A DNA stretch of 64,000 nucleotides from positions 1-64,000 of the forward strand of contig NZ_SBFF01000015.1 of the NCBI RefSeq assembly GCF_004151485.1, given 5' to 3'. Below the pieces are notes generated by a model. It had not been told where the DNA came from, searched no databases, and saw only the letters and a list, made by a program, of their open reading frames with translations. The translations under genes and the position numbers were made by a program. This stretch comes from Sphingosinicella sp. CPCC 101087. GTDB lineage: Bacteria; Pseudomonadota; Alphaproteobacteria; Sphingomonadales; Sphingomonadaceae. Shown here piece after piece: positions 10,730 to 18,271 of the stretch; the first letter of the stretch is position 1; each line of letters begins with the position of its first letter.

Positions 10730-11030
10730 CGGCGTCGTCGGCGAGTTCAGCAGCGTCCGCGAGGCTCCGCGCCAGCGGACCGCGTATTTGCCAACACAAA
10801 TCCCCGAGCCGAGCTGGAGCCGTCGTTCGCGCGCGCCCGTGGTCGTCGAGCCATGCTGACCATGCCGAAATGCCGGCGTTCCTCAGGAGATAATCGCGCC
10901 GAATGCGTGGGTCCCGAGCCATGCCGGGACAGCGAAGCGGAGCAAAACCGCCTGACGGCGGTTCTATCAACTCCCCCCCAAAAAACGCGTTCAGGGACAT
11001 GTTCGGAATCATATTCTCAGCCGCGGCCTC
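10730..11030. other. Intergenic region treZ-NAGGN genes
   Basis: About 300 bases with no supported gene. It holds the hairpin listed at 10946-10963, a weaker GTCCCG...CGGGAC repeat near 10910, and a C-run followed by an A-run (about 10972-10985). The promoter of the NAGGN operon should lie here but no good -35/-10 pair is obvious. Confidence 0.4.
10946..10963. terminator. Possible terminator hairpin
   Basis: Perfect inverted repeat AACCGCC-TGAC-GGCGGTT. On the reverse strand it is followed by TTTTG, like a Rho-independent terminator. On the forward strand the T run is poor. No reverse-strand gene is evident upstream, so it may instead end treZ transcription weakly or be a leader structure. 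Confidence 0.35.
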
Positions 11031-12809
11031 ATGTGCGGCATAGCAGGCGAGATTCGCTTCGGATCAGGGATCGCAGATGCGGCCGCAGTGTCGACGATGA
11101 TGCGGAGCCAGGCGCGCCGCGGCCCGGACAGCTGCGGGCAGGTGATGCGCGGCCGCGTCGGCTTGGGGCACCAACGATTGCGGATCGTGGATCTCTCGAG
11201 CCGGTCCGAGCAGCCGATGGTGGACCCGGAGCTGGGCCTTGCGCTCGTGTTCAACGGCTGCATCTACAATTATCAGCAGCTGCGGGACGAGCTGAAGGCG
11301 CTCGGCTACCGTTTCTTCTCGGCAGGCGACACGGAAGTGATCCTGAAGGCCTATCATGCCTGGGGAACGAAATGCGTCGACCGCTTCAAAGGCATGTTCG
11401 CCTTCGCGATTCACGAGCGCGACAGCGGGCGAGTCGTCCTCGCCCGCGACCGCTTCGGGATCAAGCCGCTTTACTATTCGCAGACGCCGCACCGCCTGCG
11501 CTTTTCGTCCACCCTGCCCGGGATCGTCGCGGCCGGAGACGTGGACACTTCTGTCGACCGCGAAGCTCTCCATTTCTACATGAGCTGGCACGCCGTCGTC
11601 CCGGCACCCTGGACCATCCTGAAAGGCATTCGGAAGCTGCCGCCTGCGACCGTGCGGACTTATGAGGAGGATGGCAGGTTCACCGACCATCTCTATTGGG
11701 ATCCGCCGTTCGGCGAGACGGCCGAAGATAAGAAGCGCTCCGAACAGGAGTGGCAGGAAATGCTCATGTCGGCCCTGCGAACGGCCGTCGAGCGCAGGAT
11801 GGTGGCCGATGTGCCGGTAGGCGTTCTGCTATCCGGCGGCGTAGACTCGAGTCTCATCGTCGGGCTCCTTGCCCAGCTCGGCCAACACGGTCTTTCCACC
11901 TTCTCGATCGGATTCGAGGAAGCGAACGGCGAAAAAGGCGACGAGTTCGTCTATTCGGACCTGATCGCCCGCCATTATTCGACCGACCACCACAAGCTGT
12001 TCGTGCCGTCGGAAGACCTGCTGAGGGAACTGCCCGGCGCGATCGAGGCAATGGCCGAGCCGATGGTCAGCTACGACAATATCGGCTTCTACTTGCTCTC
12101 CAGGGAAGTGACGAAACATATCAAGGTCGTCCAGTCCGGCCAGGGTGCCGACGAGGTGTTCGGGGGTTATCACTGGTACCCGCCACTGGCGGGATCCAAC
12201 GATCCGGTGACGAGCTATGCCCGGGCGTTCTTCGACCGCGACGCCGATAGACTCAACCGCCACCTGGGGCCAGATTGGCGCAATGGCGGGAGCTTGCCGC
12301 TCGACTTCGTCCGCGACCATTTCGCCCGCGCAGGTGCGTCCGACCCGGTGGACAAGGCGCTGCGTCTCGATTCCACCGTCATGCTGGTGGACGATCCGGT
12401 AAAACGAGTAGACAATATGACGATGGCCTGGGGTCTGGAGGCCCGGGTCCCCTTCCTGGATCACGACCTCGCGGAGCTCGCCGCCCGCATACCCTCCGTT
12501 TTCAAGCTGGCTCAAGGGGGCAAGGGAATACTGAAGGACGTGGCGAGAAAGGTGATCCCCGCCGAGGTGATCGATCGACCCAAGGGCTATTTCCCCGTGC
12601 CGGCGCTAAAATATATCGCCGAGCCATATCTGACGCTGGTCCGCGACGCGCTTTCGAGCCGCACGGCGCGCGAACGCGCCCTTTTTTCGGCCGACTATCT
12701 CGAGGGGCTTTATGCAGATCCCACCGGCCATATCACGCCGTTGCGCGGCTCCGAGCTCTGGCAGGTGGGACTGCTCGAGCTCTGGCTCCAGCAGCATGGG
12801 GTCGGCTGA
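11031..12809 (+). CDS. asnO: N-acetylglutaminylglutamine amidotransferase (asparagine-synthase family)
   Basis: Converts the C-terminal carboxylate of N-acetylglutaminylglutamine into an amide using glutamine and ATP, giving the osmolyte NAGGN. It has 592 residues. The class-II glutaminase domain starts directly with the catalytic cysteine (MCGIAGEI) and contains RGPDSCG, LGHQRLRI and FNGCIYNY. The synthetase domain (from about 215) contains the PP-loop LLSGGVDSSLI and GQGADEVFGGYHWYP. The sequence and context match the three-gene set known as the 'trio' amidotransferase family (TIGR03104 type). Its TGA overlaps the ATG of the next gene by one base, indicating translational coupling. An ordinary AsnB is the alternative, but the neighbours argue against it. 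Confidence 0.93.
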   Translation: MCGIAGEIRFGSGIADAAAVSTMMRSQARRGPDSCGQVMRGRVGLGHQRLRIVDLSSRSEQPMVDPELGLALVFNGCIYNYQQLRDELKALGYRFFSAGDTEVILKAYHAWGTKCVDRFKGMFAFAIHERDSGRVVLARDRFGIKPLYYSQTPHRLRFSSTLPGIVAAGDVDTSVDREALHFYMSWHAVVPAPWTILKGIRKLPPATVRTYEEDGRFTDHLYWDPPFGETAEDKKRSEQEWQEMLMSALRTAVERRMVADVPVGVLLSGGVDSSLIVGLLAQLGQHGLSTFSIGFEEANGEKGDEFVYSDLIARHYSTDHHKLFVPSEDLLRELPGAIEAMAEPMVSYDNIGFYLLSREVTKHIKVVQSGQGADEVFGGYHWYPPLAGSNDPVTSYARAFFDRDADRLNRHLGPDWRNGGSLPLDFVRDHFARAGASDPVDKALRLDSTVMLVDDPVKRVDNMTMAWGLEARVPFLDHDLAELAARIPSVFKLAQGGKGILKDVARKVIPAEVIDRPKGYFPVPALKYIAEPYLTLVRDALSSRTARERALFSADYLEGLYADPTGHITPLRGSELWQVGLLELWLQQHGVG

Positions 12810-14578
12810 TGGTCATTCGAAAGGAATCCGAGCGCCTGGGCGGTAGCCAGCGCCTGGTTCCGCTGGTCCGCCGGCCGAGGAGCGCTCCGCTACGTCCCAA
12901 CGCCGTCGCGGATTGCGGCTGGGGCCGCATCCTCTTCGCGCAGACGTTCCAGGACGTGGAAGACCTTGTCTCCGAGATCCGCGCCGAGGGCGCCGAGCAG
13001 CGGGACATCGCGATGTACGTCACGGACCCTCACGTCCTGCTTGCCGCGTCTCCCGCCGAACTCTTCCTCGATCCCTCCCATACGTTCCGGCTGAATCTCG
13101 CAACCTATCGTTCATCGGACCGCCGACCTTCGGGCTTCCTCGTTCGCCGGATGGTGCCGGACACCGATGCCGGCGCAGTGAACCGCCTCTATGCGCTGCA
13201 CCGGATGGTGGAGGTTCGGCCGGATTTCTTCGAGCAGCAAGAGCGGGAAGCGCGGCTGCTAACCTACTTCGTCGCAGAGGATGAAGAGACCGGCGCTCTG
13301 ATCGGCACCGTGACGGGGATCGACCACAAAGTCGCGTTCGGCGACCCGGAGAGCGGCTCCTCCCTCTGGACGCTGGCGGTGGACCCGCAGACGCCTCATC
13401 CCGGGGTCGGAGAGGCCCTGATCCGGTGGCTGGCGGAACATTATATCGCCCGTGGAGCGGGCTACATGGACCTCTCCGTGCTGCACGATAATCACGGGGC
13501 CATAGCGCTATACGAGAAGCTCGGTTTCCATCGGCTTCCGGTGTTCGCCGTGAAGCGCCGCAACGTCATCAATGAACGGCTGTTCGCCGGTCACGATCCA
13601 GCGAAGGCGATGAACCCCTATGCGCGCATCATCATCAACGAGGCCCGCCGCCGTGGCATCGGCGTTCGTGTGATCGACGCCGAAGGCGGATTGTTCGAGC
13701 TGACCTCCGGCGGACGCACCATCCGGTGTCGAGAATCCCTGTCGGATCTCACGACGGCCGTGTCGCTCTCAATCTGCGACGACAAGGCCATGACCCGCCG
13801 GATCGTCCAGGCGGCCGGCGTGAACGTCCCCGGCGAAATAGAGGCGGACGACATGGACGCGGTTCGAGCCATGCTGGACGAGCACGGGTCGCTGGTGGTG
13901 AAGCCCGCCCGGGGGGAGCAGGGCCGAGGCGTCGCCGTGGATCTGGACACGATGGAGGCCGTCGAACGGGCGATCGAACTGGCACGCCAGCAATCCGACA
14001 AGGTGCTCGTGGAGACCTTCCACACGGGCTACGACCTCCGCCTCGTCGTCATCGGCTTCAAGCTCGTCGCGGCCGCGATCCGCCGGCCCGCCGAGGTCGT
14101 CGGCAACGGCCGCGACACGGTTCGCCGGTTGATCGAACGTCAGTCGCGCCGCCGCGCCGCCGCCACGGGTGGAGAATCGAGGATACCGCTGGATGCCGAG
14201 ACCGAGCGGTGCGTGGCCAAGGCGGGCTACGGGCTCGACGACGTCCCTCCGGAACAGGCCAGTTTCCCGGTGCGCAAGGCCGCAAACCTGCACACAGGAG
14301 GCACGATCCACGACGTGACCGAGATCGTCCATCCGAAACTGGTCGATGCGGCGATACGGGTCGCCCGCGCCATCGACATCCCGGTTGTCGGCGTCGATTT
14401 CATCGTCAAGGATCCGGCCGAGCCCGATTACGTCTTTATAGAAGCGAACGAGAGACCCGGCCTCGCCAACCACGAGCCGCAACCTACCGCCGAGCGATTC
14501 ATGGACCTGCTCTTCCCCCTCAGTATGCCGGCCGCGGCACGCAATGTGAGGACCGTCGATGCCGCTGCCCAGCATTGA
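12809..14578 (+). CDS. ngg: N-acetylglutaminylglutamine synthetase (GNAT plus ATP-grasp)
   Basis: Makes N-acetylglutaminylglutamine, the precursor of the osmolyte NAGGN. The 589-residue product fuses a GNAT acetyltransferase domain (about residues 100-260; note LAVDPQTPHPGVGEALIRWL and NHGAIALYEKLGFHRLP) to an ATP-grasp ligase domain (about 310-575; KPARGEQGRGVAVDL, YDLRLVVIGFKLVAAAIRRP, PVVGVDFIVKDP, EANERPGLANH). The family corresponds to TIGR03103. The start codon overlaps the stop of the amidotransferase (TGATG). The following peptidase gene starts 20 bases before its end, so the three genes are one tightly coupled operon. Confidence 0.94.
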   Translation: MVIRKESERLGGSQRLVPLVRRPRSAPLRPNAVADCGWGRILFAQTFQDVEDLVSEIRAEGAEQRDIAMYVTDPHVLLAASPAELFLDPSHTFRLNLATYRSSDRRPSGFLVRRMVPDTDAGAVNRLYALHRMVEVRPDFFEQQEREARLLTYFVAEDEETGALIGTVTGIDHKVAFGDPESGSSLWTLAVDPQTPHPGVGEALIRWLAEHYIARGAGYMDLSVLHDNHGAIALYEKLGFHRLPVFAVKRRNVINERLFAGHDPAKAMNPYARIIINEARRRGIGVRVIDAEGGLFELTSGGRTIRCRESLSDLTTAVSLSICDDKAMTRRIVQAAGVNVPGEIEADDMDAVRAMLDEHGSLVVKPARGEQGRGVAVDLDTMEAVERAIELARQQSDKVLVETFHTGYDLRLVVIGFKLVAAAIRRPAEVVGNGRDTVRRLIERQSRRRAAATGGESRIPLDAETERCVAKAGYGLDDVPPEQASFPVRKAANLHTGGTIHDVTEIVHPKLVDAAIRVARAIDIPVVGVDFIVKDPAEPDYVFIEANERPGLANHEPQPTAERFMDLLFPLSMPAAARNVRTVDAAAQH

Positions 14579-15710
14579 CGTCGACTACCTCCGCGCGCAG
14601 CTCGCGCGTCTGCTTTCGATCCCCAGCCCGACCGGCTACACCGACACCGTCGTTCGGTACGTGTGCGAGGAGCTGGGGCGGCTCGGCGTTCCTTTCTCCG
14701 TCACCCGCCGCGGAGCGATCCTGGCCCTCTACCGCGGGAGGGACATGGAAGGCGCACGAGCCATCGTCTCCCATCTCGATACGCTTGGCGCGACCGTGAA
14801 GATGATCAAGGACAATGGCCGCCTCGAGCTGGTTCCCATCGGCAGCTGGTCGGCTCGCTCCGCCGAGACGACTCGCTGTACGATCCTTTCGGAGCAGGGT
14901 GCCTATCAAGGCACCATTCTGCCGCTGAAAGCCTCGGGTCATACGTTCAACGAGGAGATAGACACGCAACCCGTCGGCTGGCCGTACGTGGAAGTCAGGA
15001 TCGATGCCGACTGCCATGATCGAGCCAGCACCGAGGCTCTCGGGATCCATATCGGAGACTTCGTGTCGATCGACCCGGGCACGGAGATTCTCGACAACGG
15101 CTACATCGTCTCGCGCCATCTCGACGACAAAGCGGGCTGCGCTGCTGCGCTCGCTGCGCTCAAGGCCATGGTCGAGGGCAAAGTCCAGGTGCCGGTCGAT
15201 ATCCACTTCATCTTCACGATCACCGAGGAGGTCGGCTCAGGGGCATCTGCAGTACTGCTCGACAACGTCGTCGCCATGGTGTCGATCGACAACGGCACCA
15301 CGGCACCGGGCCAGAACAGCGCAGAATTCGGTGTCACGATAGGCATGGCAGACCAGGTCGGGCCCTTCGACTATCACCTCACTCGCAAATTGATCCGGCT
15401 GTGCGACGAGAACGGGATCAGATATCAGCGCGACGTCTTTCGCTACTATCGCTCCGACAGCGCTTCGGCCCTGGAGGGCGGGGCCGACGTTCGGACCGCC
15501 CTGATCACCTTCGGAATCGACGCCAGCCACAGCTACGAGCGCATTCACATCCACGCCCTGAAGTCGATCGCGGAGCTGGTCGTGTGCTATTCCGAAAGTC
15601 CGATCGAGATCGCGCGCGACGCGGAGGAGTTGGCCGGCCTCGAAGGCTTCACGGAGCAACCCACCGGAGCCGCCCCGCACGGGGCGGACGACCCTTCGGC
15701 ACACGAGTGA
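14559..15710 (+). CDS. NAGGN-associated M42 family peptidase
   Basis: Third gene of the NAGGN set (TIGR03106 type). The 383-residue product is a cytoplasmic dinuclear zinc aminopeptidase-like hydrolase. Likely metal ligands are H and D in IVSHLDTLGA (about residue 67), D in SRHLDDKAG (about 187), the catalytic glutamates in ITEEVGSGAS (about 220), D in VSIDNGTTAPG and H near the end in IDASHSYERIH. Its in vivo role is not settled; hydrolysis or recycling of NAGGN is plausible. It overlaps the synthetase gene by 20 bases, and no promoter of its own is needed. Confidence 0.92.
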   Translation: MPLPSIDVDYLRAQLARLLSIPSPTGYTDTVVRYVCEELGRLGVPFSVTRRGAILALYRGRDMEGARAIVSHLDTLGATVKMIKDNGRLELVPIGSWSARSAETTRCTILSEQGAYQGTILPLKASGHTFNEEIDTQPVGWPYVEVRIDADCHDRASTEALGIHIGDFVSIDPGTEILDNGYIVSRHLDDKAGCAAALAALKAMVEGKVQVPVDIHFIFTITEEVGSGASAVLLDNVVAMVSIDNGTTAPGQNSAEFGVTIGMADQVGPFDYHLTRKLIRLCDENGIRYQRDVFRYYRSDSASALEGGADVRTALITFGIDASHSYERIHIHALKSIAELVVCYSESPIEIARDAEELAGLEGFTEQPTGAAPHGADDPSAHE

Positions 15711-15722
15711 ACCCCTCTCGCG

Positions 15723-16232
15723 CTAGACGAAGCAGGCCGGGTCGCCCGCGGCCGTCAATGCCGTTTGCGGCTCCTCCTTCTCACGAACGGCCGCGCCATC
15801 ATCCTCATCCACAAGGCTGACACCCAGCCGCTCCGGATGGTAGCCGGCAGCGGCGCTGAGGCGCCGCCAGTCAACAATCCGAATGGCTTCCTCGTCGAGC
15901 GTGATGACCTGGGAGAGCGAGAGAAGTGCCAGTATTCGCTTGATCCGGGCCAGACCCAGACCCATGGCCCGTGCCAGTTCGGCTCGACCGAGCGGAAGTG
16001 GAGCGGAATAGTCGCCGGTCCGCCTGCCAAATTGCGAGCCAAGTTCGCAAAGAAGAAAGCAAACGCGGCCAAGCGTGTTCCGCCGTTCGGGGTCCGCCTG
16101 CTCTGCGGCCGCTGCCGCGGCGAAGGCGGCAAGAAAATCCCATTCCCGGTCGATTGACGCAGGCGACATGAACAGAAACGGCAACGGGGCGACCGAGGGC
16201 GGTAGTGGTGGGAGCTCAACTCGGATCGTCAT
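15723..16232 (-). CDS. Helix-turn-helix protein with Crp-type DNA-binding domain
   Basis: A 169-residue protein. The C-terminal half (about 75-135) reads like the winged-helix domain of Crp/Fnr regulators: LPLGRAELARAMGLGLARIKRILALL followed by SQVITLDEEAIRIVDWRRLS. There is no cyclic-nucleotide-binding beta-roll, because the N-terminal 70 residues are a short helical region with an alanine run (AAFAAAAAAEQAD). It is therefore a truncated-architecture relative of Crp, probably a DNA-binding protein without a nucleotide sensor. It converges with the NAGGN operon 12 bases away. A start at the internal ATG (MSPASIDRE) is possible. Confidence 0.7.
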   Translation of the reverse strand: MTIRVELPPLPPSVAPLPFLFMSPASIDREWDFLAAFAAAAAAEQADPERRNTLGRVCFLLCELGSQFGRRTGDYSAPLPLGRAELARAMGLGLARIKRILALLSLSQVITLDEEAIRIVDWRRLSAAAGYHPERLGVSLVDEDDGAAVREKEEPQTALTAAGDPACFV

Positions 16233-16482
16233 GACAAGGGGTCCAAATAATTCTTCCTAATCAACTGTTTGTGCCGAGATTCCGTTCCTGACGATCTCAT
16301 TAACGAAGATCAGTCCGAGCGAGAGCAAGCGGATCGTTCCTCCGATCCGCGCCGGGGACGAGCATTCGATCTCACACCTTCCCCTGCCCATGGGCCTACA
16401 CCCGCGCGCGTCTCGGTGCCGAAGCCATGAGCACGGGGCCAGGCTTGCTGGGGCCACGCACGCCTGAGCCTGGCCGAACGCG

Positions 16483-16668
16483 TCAGTCGGCAATGCAAAG
16501 AGGCTGCGTTTTGCGTCCTCCGCCGCGCATCTCGATCACCTTCTTCATGTGCAAGGAGGAAAGCTGGAGATGCGATCTGGCAACGGCCATCGAGGGCGAG
16601 GTGAGCCCCAGCCGGAGTTCGCACAGCGCTCGCTCGGAATGATAATCCAGATCCTCTTCGATGAACAT
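16483..16668 (-). CDS. Small conserved sphingomonad-type protein, 61 residues
   Basis: Starts MFIEEDLDYHSERALCEL and continues with SPSMAVARSHLQLSSLHMKKV, forming two amphipathic helices. Proteins of this size and pattern (an E-D-x-D-Y start, A-x-A-H-x-x-L-S-x-L in the middle) recur in sphingomonads, but I know of no function. The frame is open for 20 more codons upstream. The start at 16668 is preferred because GGGGGGATAAGAAA directly precedes it as a ribosome binding site. Confidence 0.7.
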   Translation of the reverse strand: MFIEEDLDYHSERALCELRLGLTSPSMAVARSHLQLSSLHMKKVIEMRGGGRKTQPLCIAD

Positions 16669-16872
16669 TTTCTTATCCCCCCATAGGCTTAGCTCTTTCT
16701 TGCAGAGCGTGGGGGCTTCGACATTCATCCCTGTTAAGTTGCACCCGGGAATGTTGCTGATCTGGTTAAGCGAGCCTTGTTTCGGTGCCTGCGCGAGTGC
16801 CGGTCATGCGATCAGGATGAAGGCCTGCCTCGCAGCGTCAACGGGCGCCGCCTCTTGCCTCGCGCCGAGTTC

Positions 16873-17619
16873 TCAGTTTCGAATGTCGCCTTCGTGGAGA
16901 TAGGTCGGGTCAAAGCCCGCGGCGTCGCGCAGGACGGCGCCGTTCAGGATGCGAAGCGTCTTCCCGCCCAGTTCGATCAGCCCCTCGCGCCGAAGGCGCA
17001 TCAAGGTACGATTGATGTGCACGGCACTTAGGCCAAGCGTATCGGCGAGCTGCTCCTGCGTAAGCGGGAGATCGAAGGTTTCGTCCACGGCGAGGCCGAT
17101 CATTCTCATTCGGGAATGAAGCTCGCAAAGCAGGTGCGCAAGCCGTTCATAGGCATCTCGCCTGCCGATACTGACGATCCATTCTCGGAGCACGCCCTCG
17201 TTTACGAGCGTCGCCCACCACAAGGCCCGCGTGAGGGCCGGGCGCTGCTCGGTCAATTCGCGAATGTGCTCACGGGAGATATAAGCCACCGTCGCAGGCG
17301 TCAGCGCGGTGATGCCATGATCCATTTTCCGAAGGATCGTGACGTGCAAGTCGCAGAAGTCGCCGGGAATAAGGTACGCCGTGATCTGCCGGGCGCCACC
17401 GGGCAGCATCTTGTAGCGTGCTGCCCAGCCGCGCAGCATGAGGTGTACGTTGTCGGGTTGATCCCCTTCCGAGATGATGTCGCGGTGGGCTCCGACGTCT
17501 CGGGTGGCGCGGCTGACGTCGATGATCGCGTTCCTGTCGTCCTCGGAAAGTTTCGTGATCCTCTCCAGCCTCCTGATGAGCGGGTTCCGGGCAGCGAGGT
17601 CGGGATCGGGAGCGGCCAT
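16873..17619 (-). CDS. Crp/Fnr family transcriptional regulator
   Basis: A 248-residue cytoplasmic regulator. An N-terminal cyclic-nucleotide-binding-like beta-roll (about 20-135) contains SEGDQPDNVHLMLRGWAARYK and AYLIPGDFCDLHV. It is followed by a long dimerisation helix and a C-terminal HTH_Crp domain (about 165-235; LPLTQEQLADTLGLSAVHINRTLMRLRREGLIEL). It has no Fnr-type cysteine cluster, so it is not an obvious oxygen sensor. The frame is open further upstream, but the added residues are arginine/proline-rich, so the ATG at 17619 is preferred. The target genes are unknown. Confidence 0.9.
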   Translation of the reverse strand: MAAPDPDLAARNPLIRRLERITKLSEDDRNAIIDVSRATRDVGAHRDIISEGDQPDNVHLMLRGWAARYKMLPGGARQITAYLIPGDFCDLHVTILRKMDHGITALTPATVAYISREHIRELTEQRPALTRALWWATLVNEGVLREWIVSIGRRDAYERLAHLLCELHSRMRMIGLAVDETFDLPLTQEQLADTLGLSAVHINRTLMRLRREGLIELGGKTLRILNGAVLRDAAGFDPTYLHEGDIRN

Positions 17620-18271
17620 TCGATGAAAACTAGGATAGCCGGCAAGGCTCGTCCAGCACCGACCCGCCCCTGCAAATCCGGCGGGTAATCGACGTGGTCG
17701 CCTCGGCCGCATCGTTCGACAGCCTTGAAAACCGTTGCCTTCGAACGGACGCCGCGCCGATCATGGCTGTGCCCGCCCCAAGCCCCATCCCGCGGTCTAA
17801 GCGGCGGACCGCGCCGGGGTCGCCCCAGAACATTCCACCTGCCGGTTCTGCCCCAAAAATTGTCGCGCACATCTTCGAATCGGCGGGGGAATGCGCTGAG
17901 GGTGGCGTGGCGCGGCGTCCGGCGCAGGCGATGGACAGGGCGCGGATACGGAGGACGGACGCGAGCTTCGCGCTGCTTCGGCGCGGCTCGCGAGCGCGGA
18001 CATACGCTGCCATAATCGTCAGTCCAATATTTATACCACACTTGAATATGTCTGGAATTCTGCTCCAAAGCTGCTATCAGTGCGACCGGCTCCGGAGAAG
18101 GGGGCTGCATGTCCGGGTATTCCCCCTCGGCAGCCGCTGAGGAGATCGAATTCAATCAAGTGGTGAAATCCAGGACCTGCTGTATTGAAAGAGAAAGGCG
18201 GCTGACGGCGAGATGACGCGGTCACGCGGCTTCGAAAGCGCAGATAAGCGCCCGGGGGAGAGGTCAATTCA
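17620..18271. other. 650-base intergenic region before the first TonB receptor
   Basis: No convincing gene on either strand; the open frames present are arginine-rich and overlap each other. The stretch holds the 16-bp operator-like element at 18031-18046 and should carry the receptor promoter and a leader of about 200 bases. A GGGGGAGAGG ribosome binding site ends 8-9 bases before the receptor ATG. Confidence 0.5.
18031..18046 (+). promoter_or_regulatory. 16-bp operator-like element (site 1), TonB receptor promoter
   Basis: TTATACCACACTTGAA. It is one of at least five related 16-bp elements placed before catabolic operons between 18 and 39 kb. It matches 13 of 16 positions with the perfect palindrome upstream of the LLM monooxygenase. 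Its reverse complement shares CATATTCAA-N6-TATAA with the site at 39142. The TTGAAT at its end could act as a -35 box. Likely a repressor site; see findings. Confidence 0.6.

Noticed and set aside
17630..18140. Overlapping frames of 127-148 codons on both strands in the 17.6-18.2 kb gap
   Set aside because: No ribosome binding sites, arginine-rich, mutually overlapping; no family recognised.
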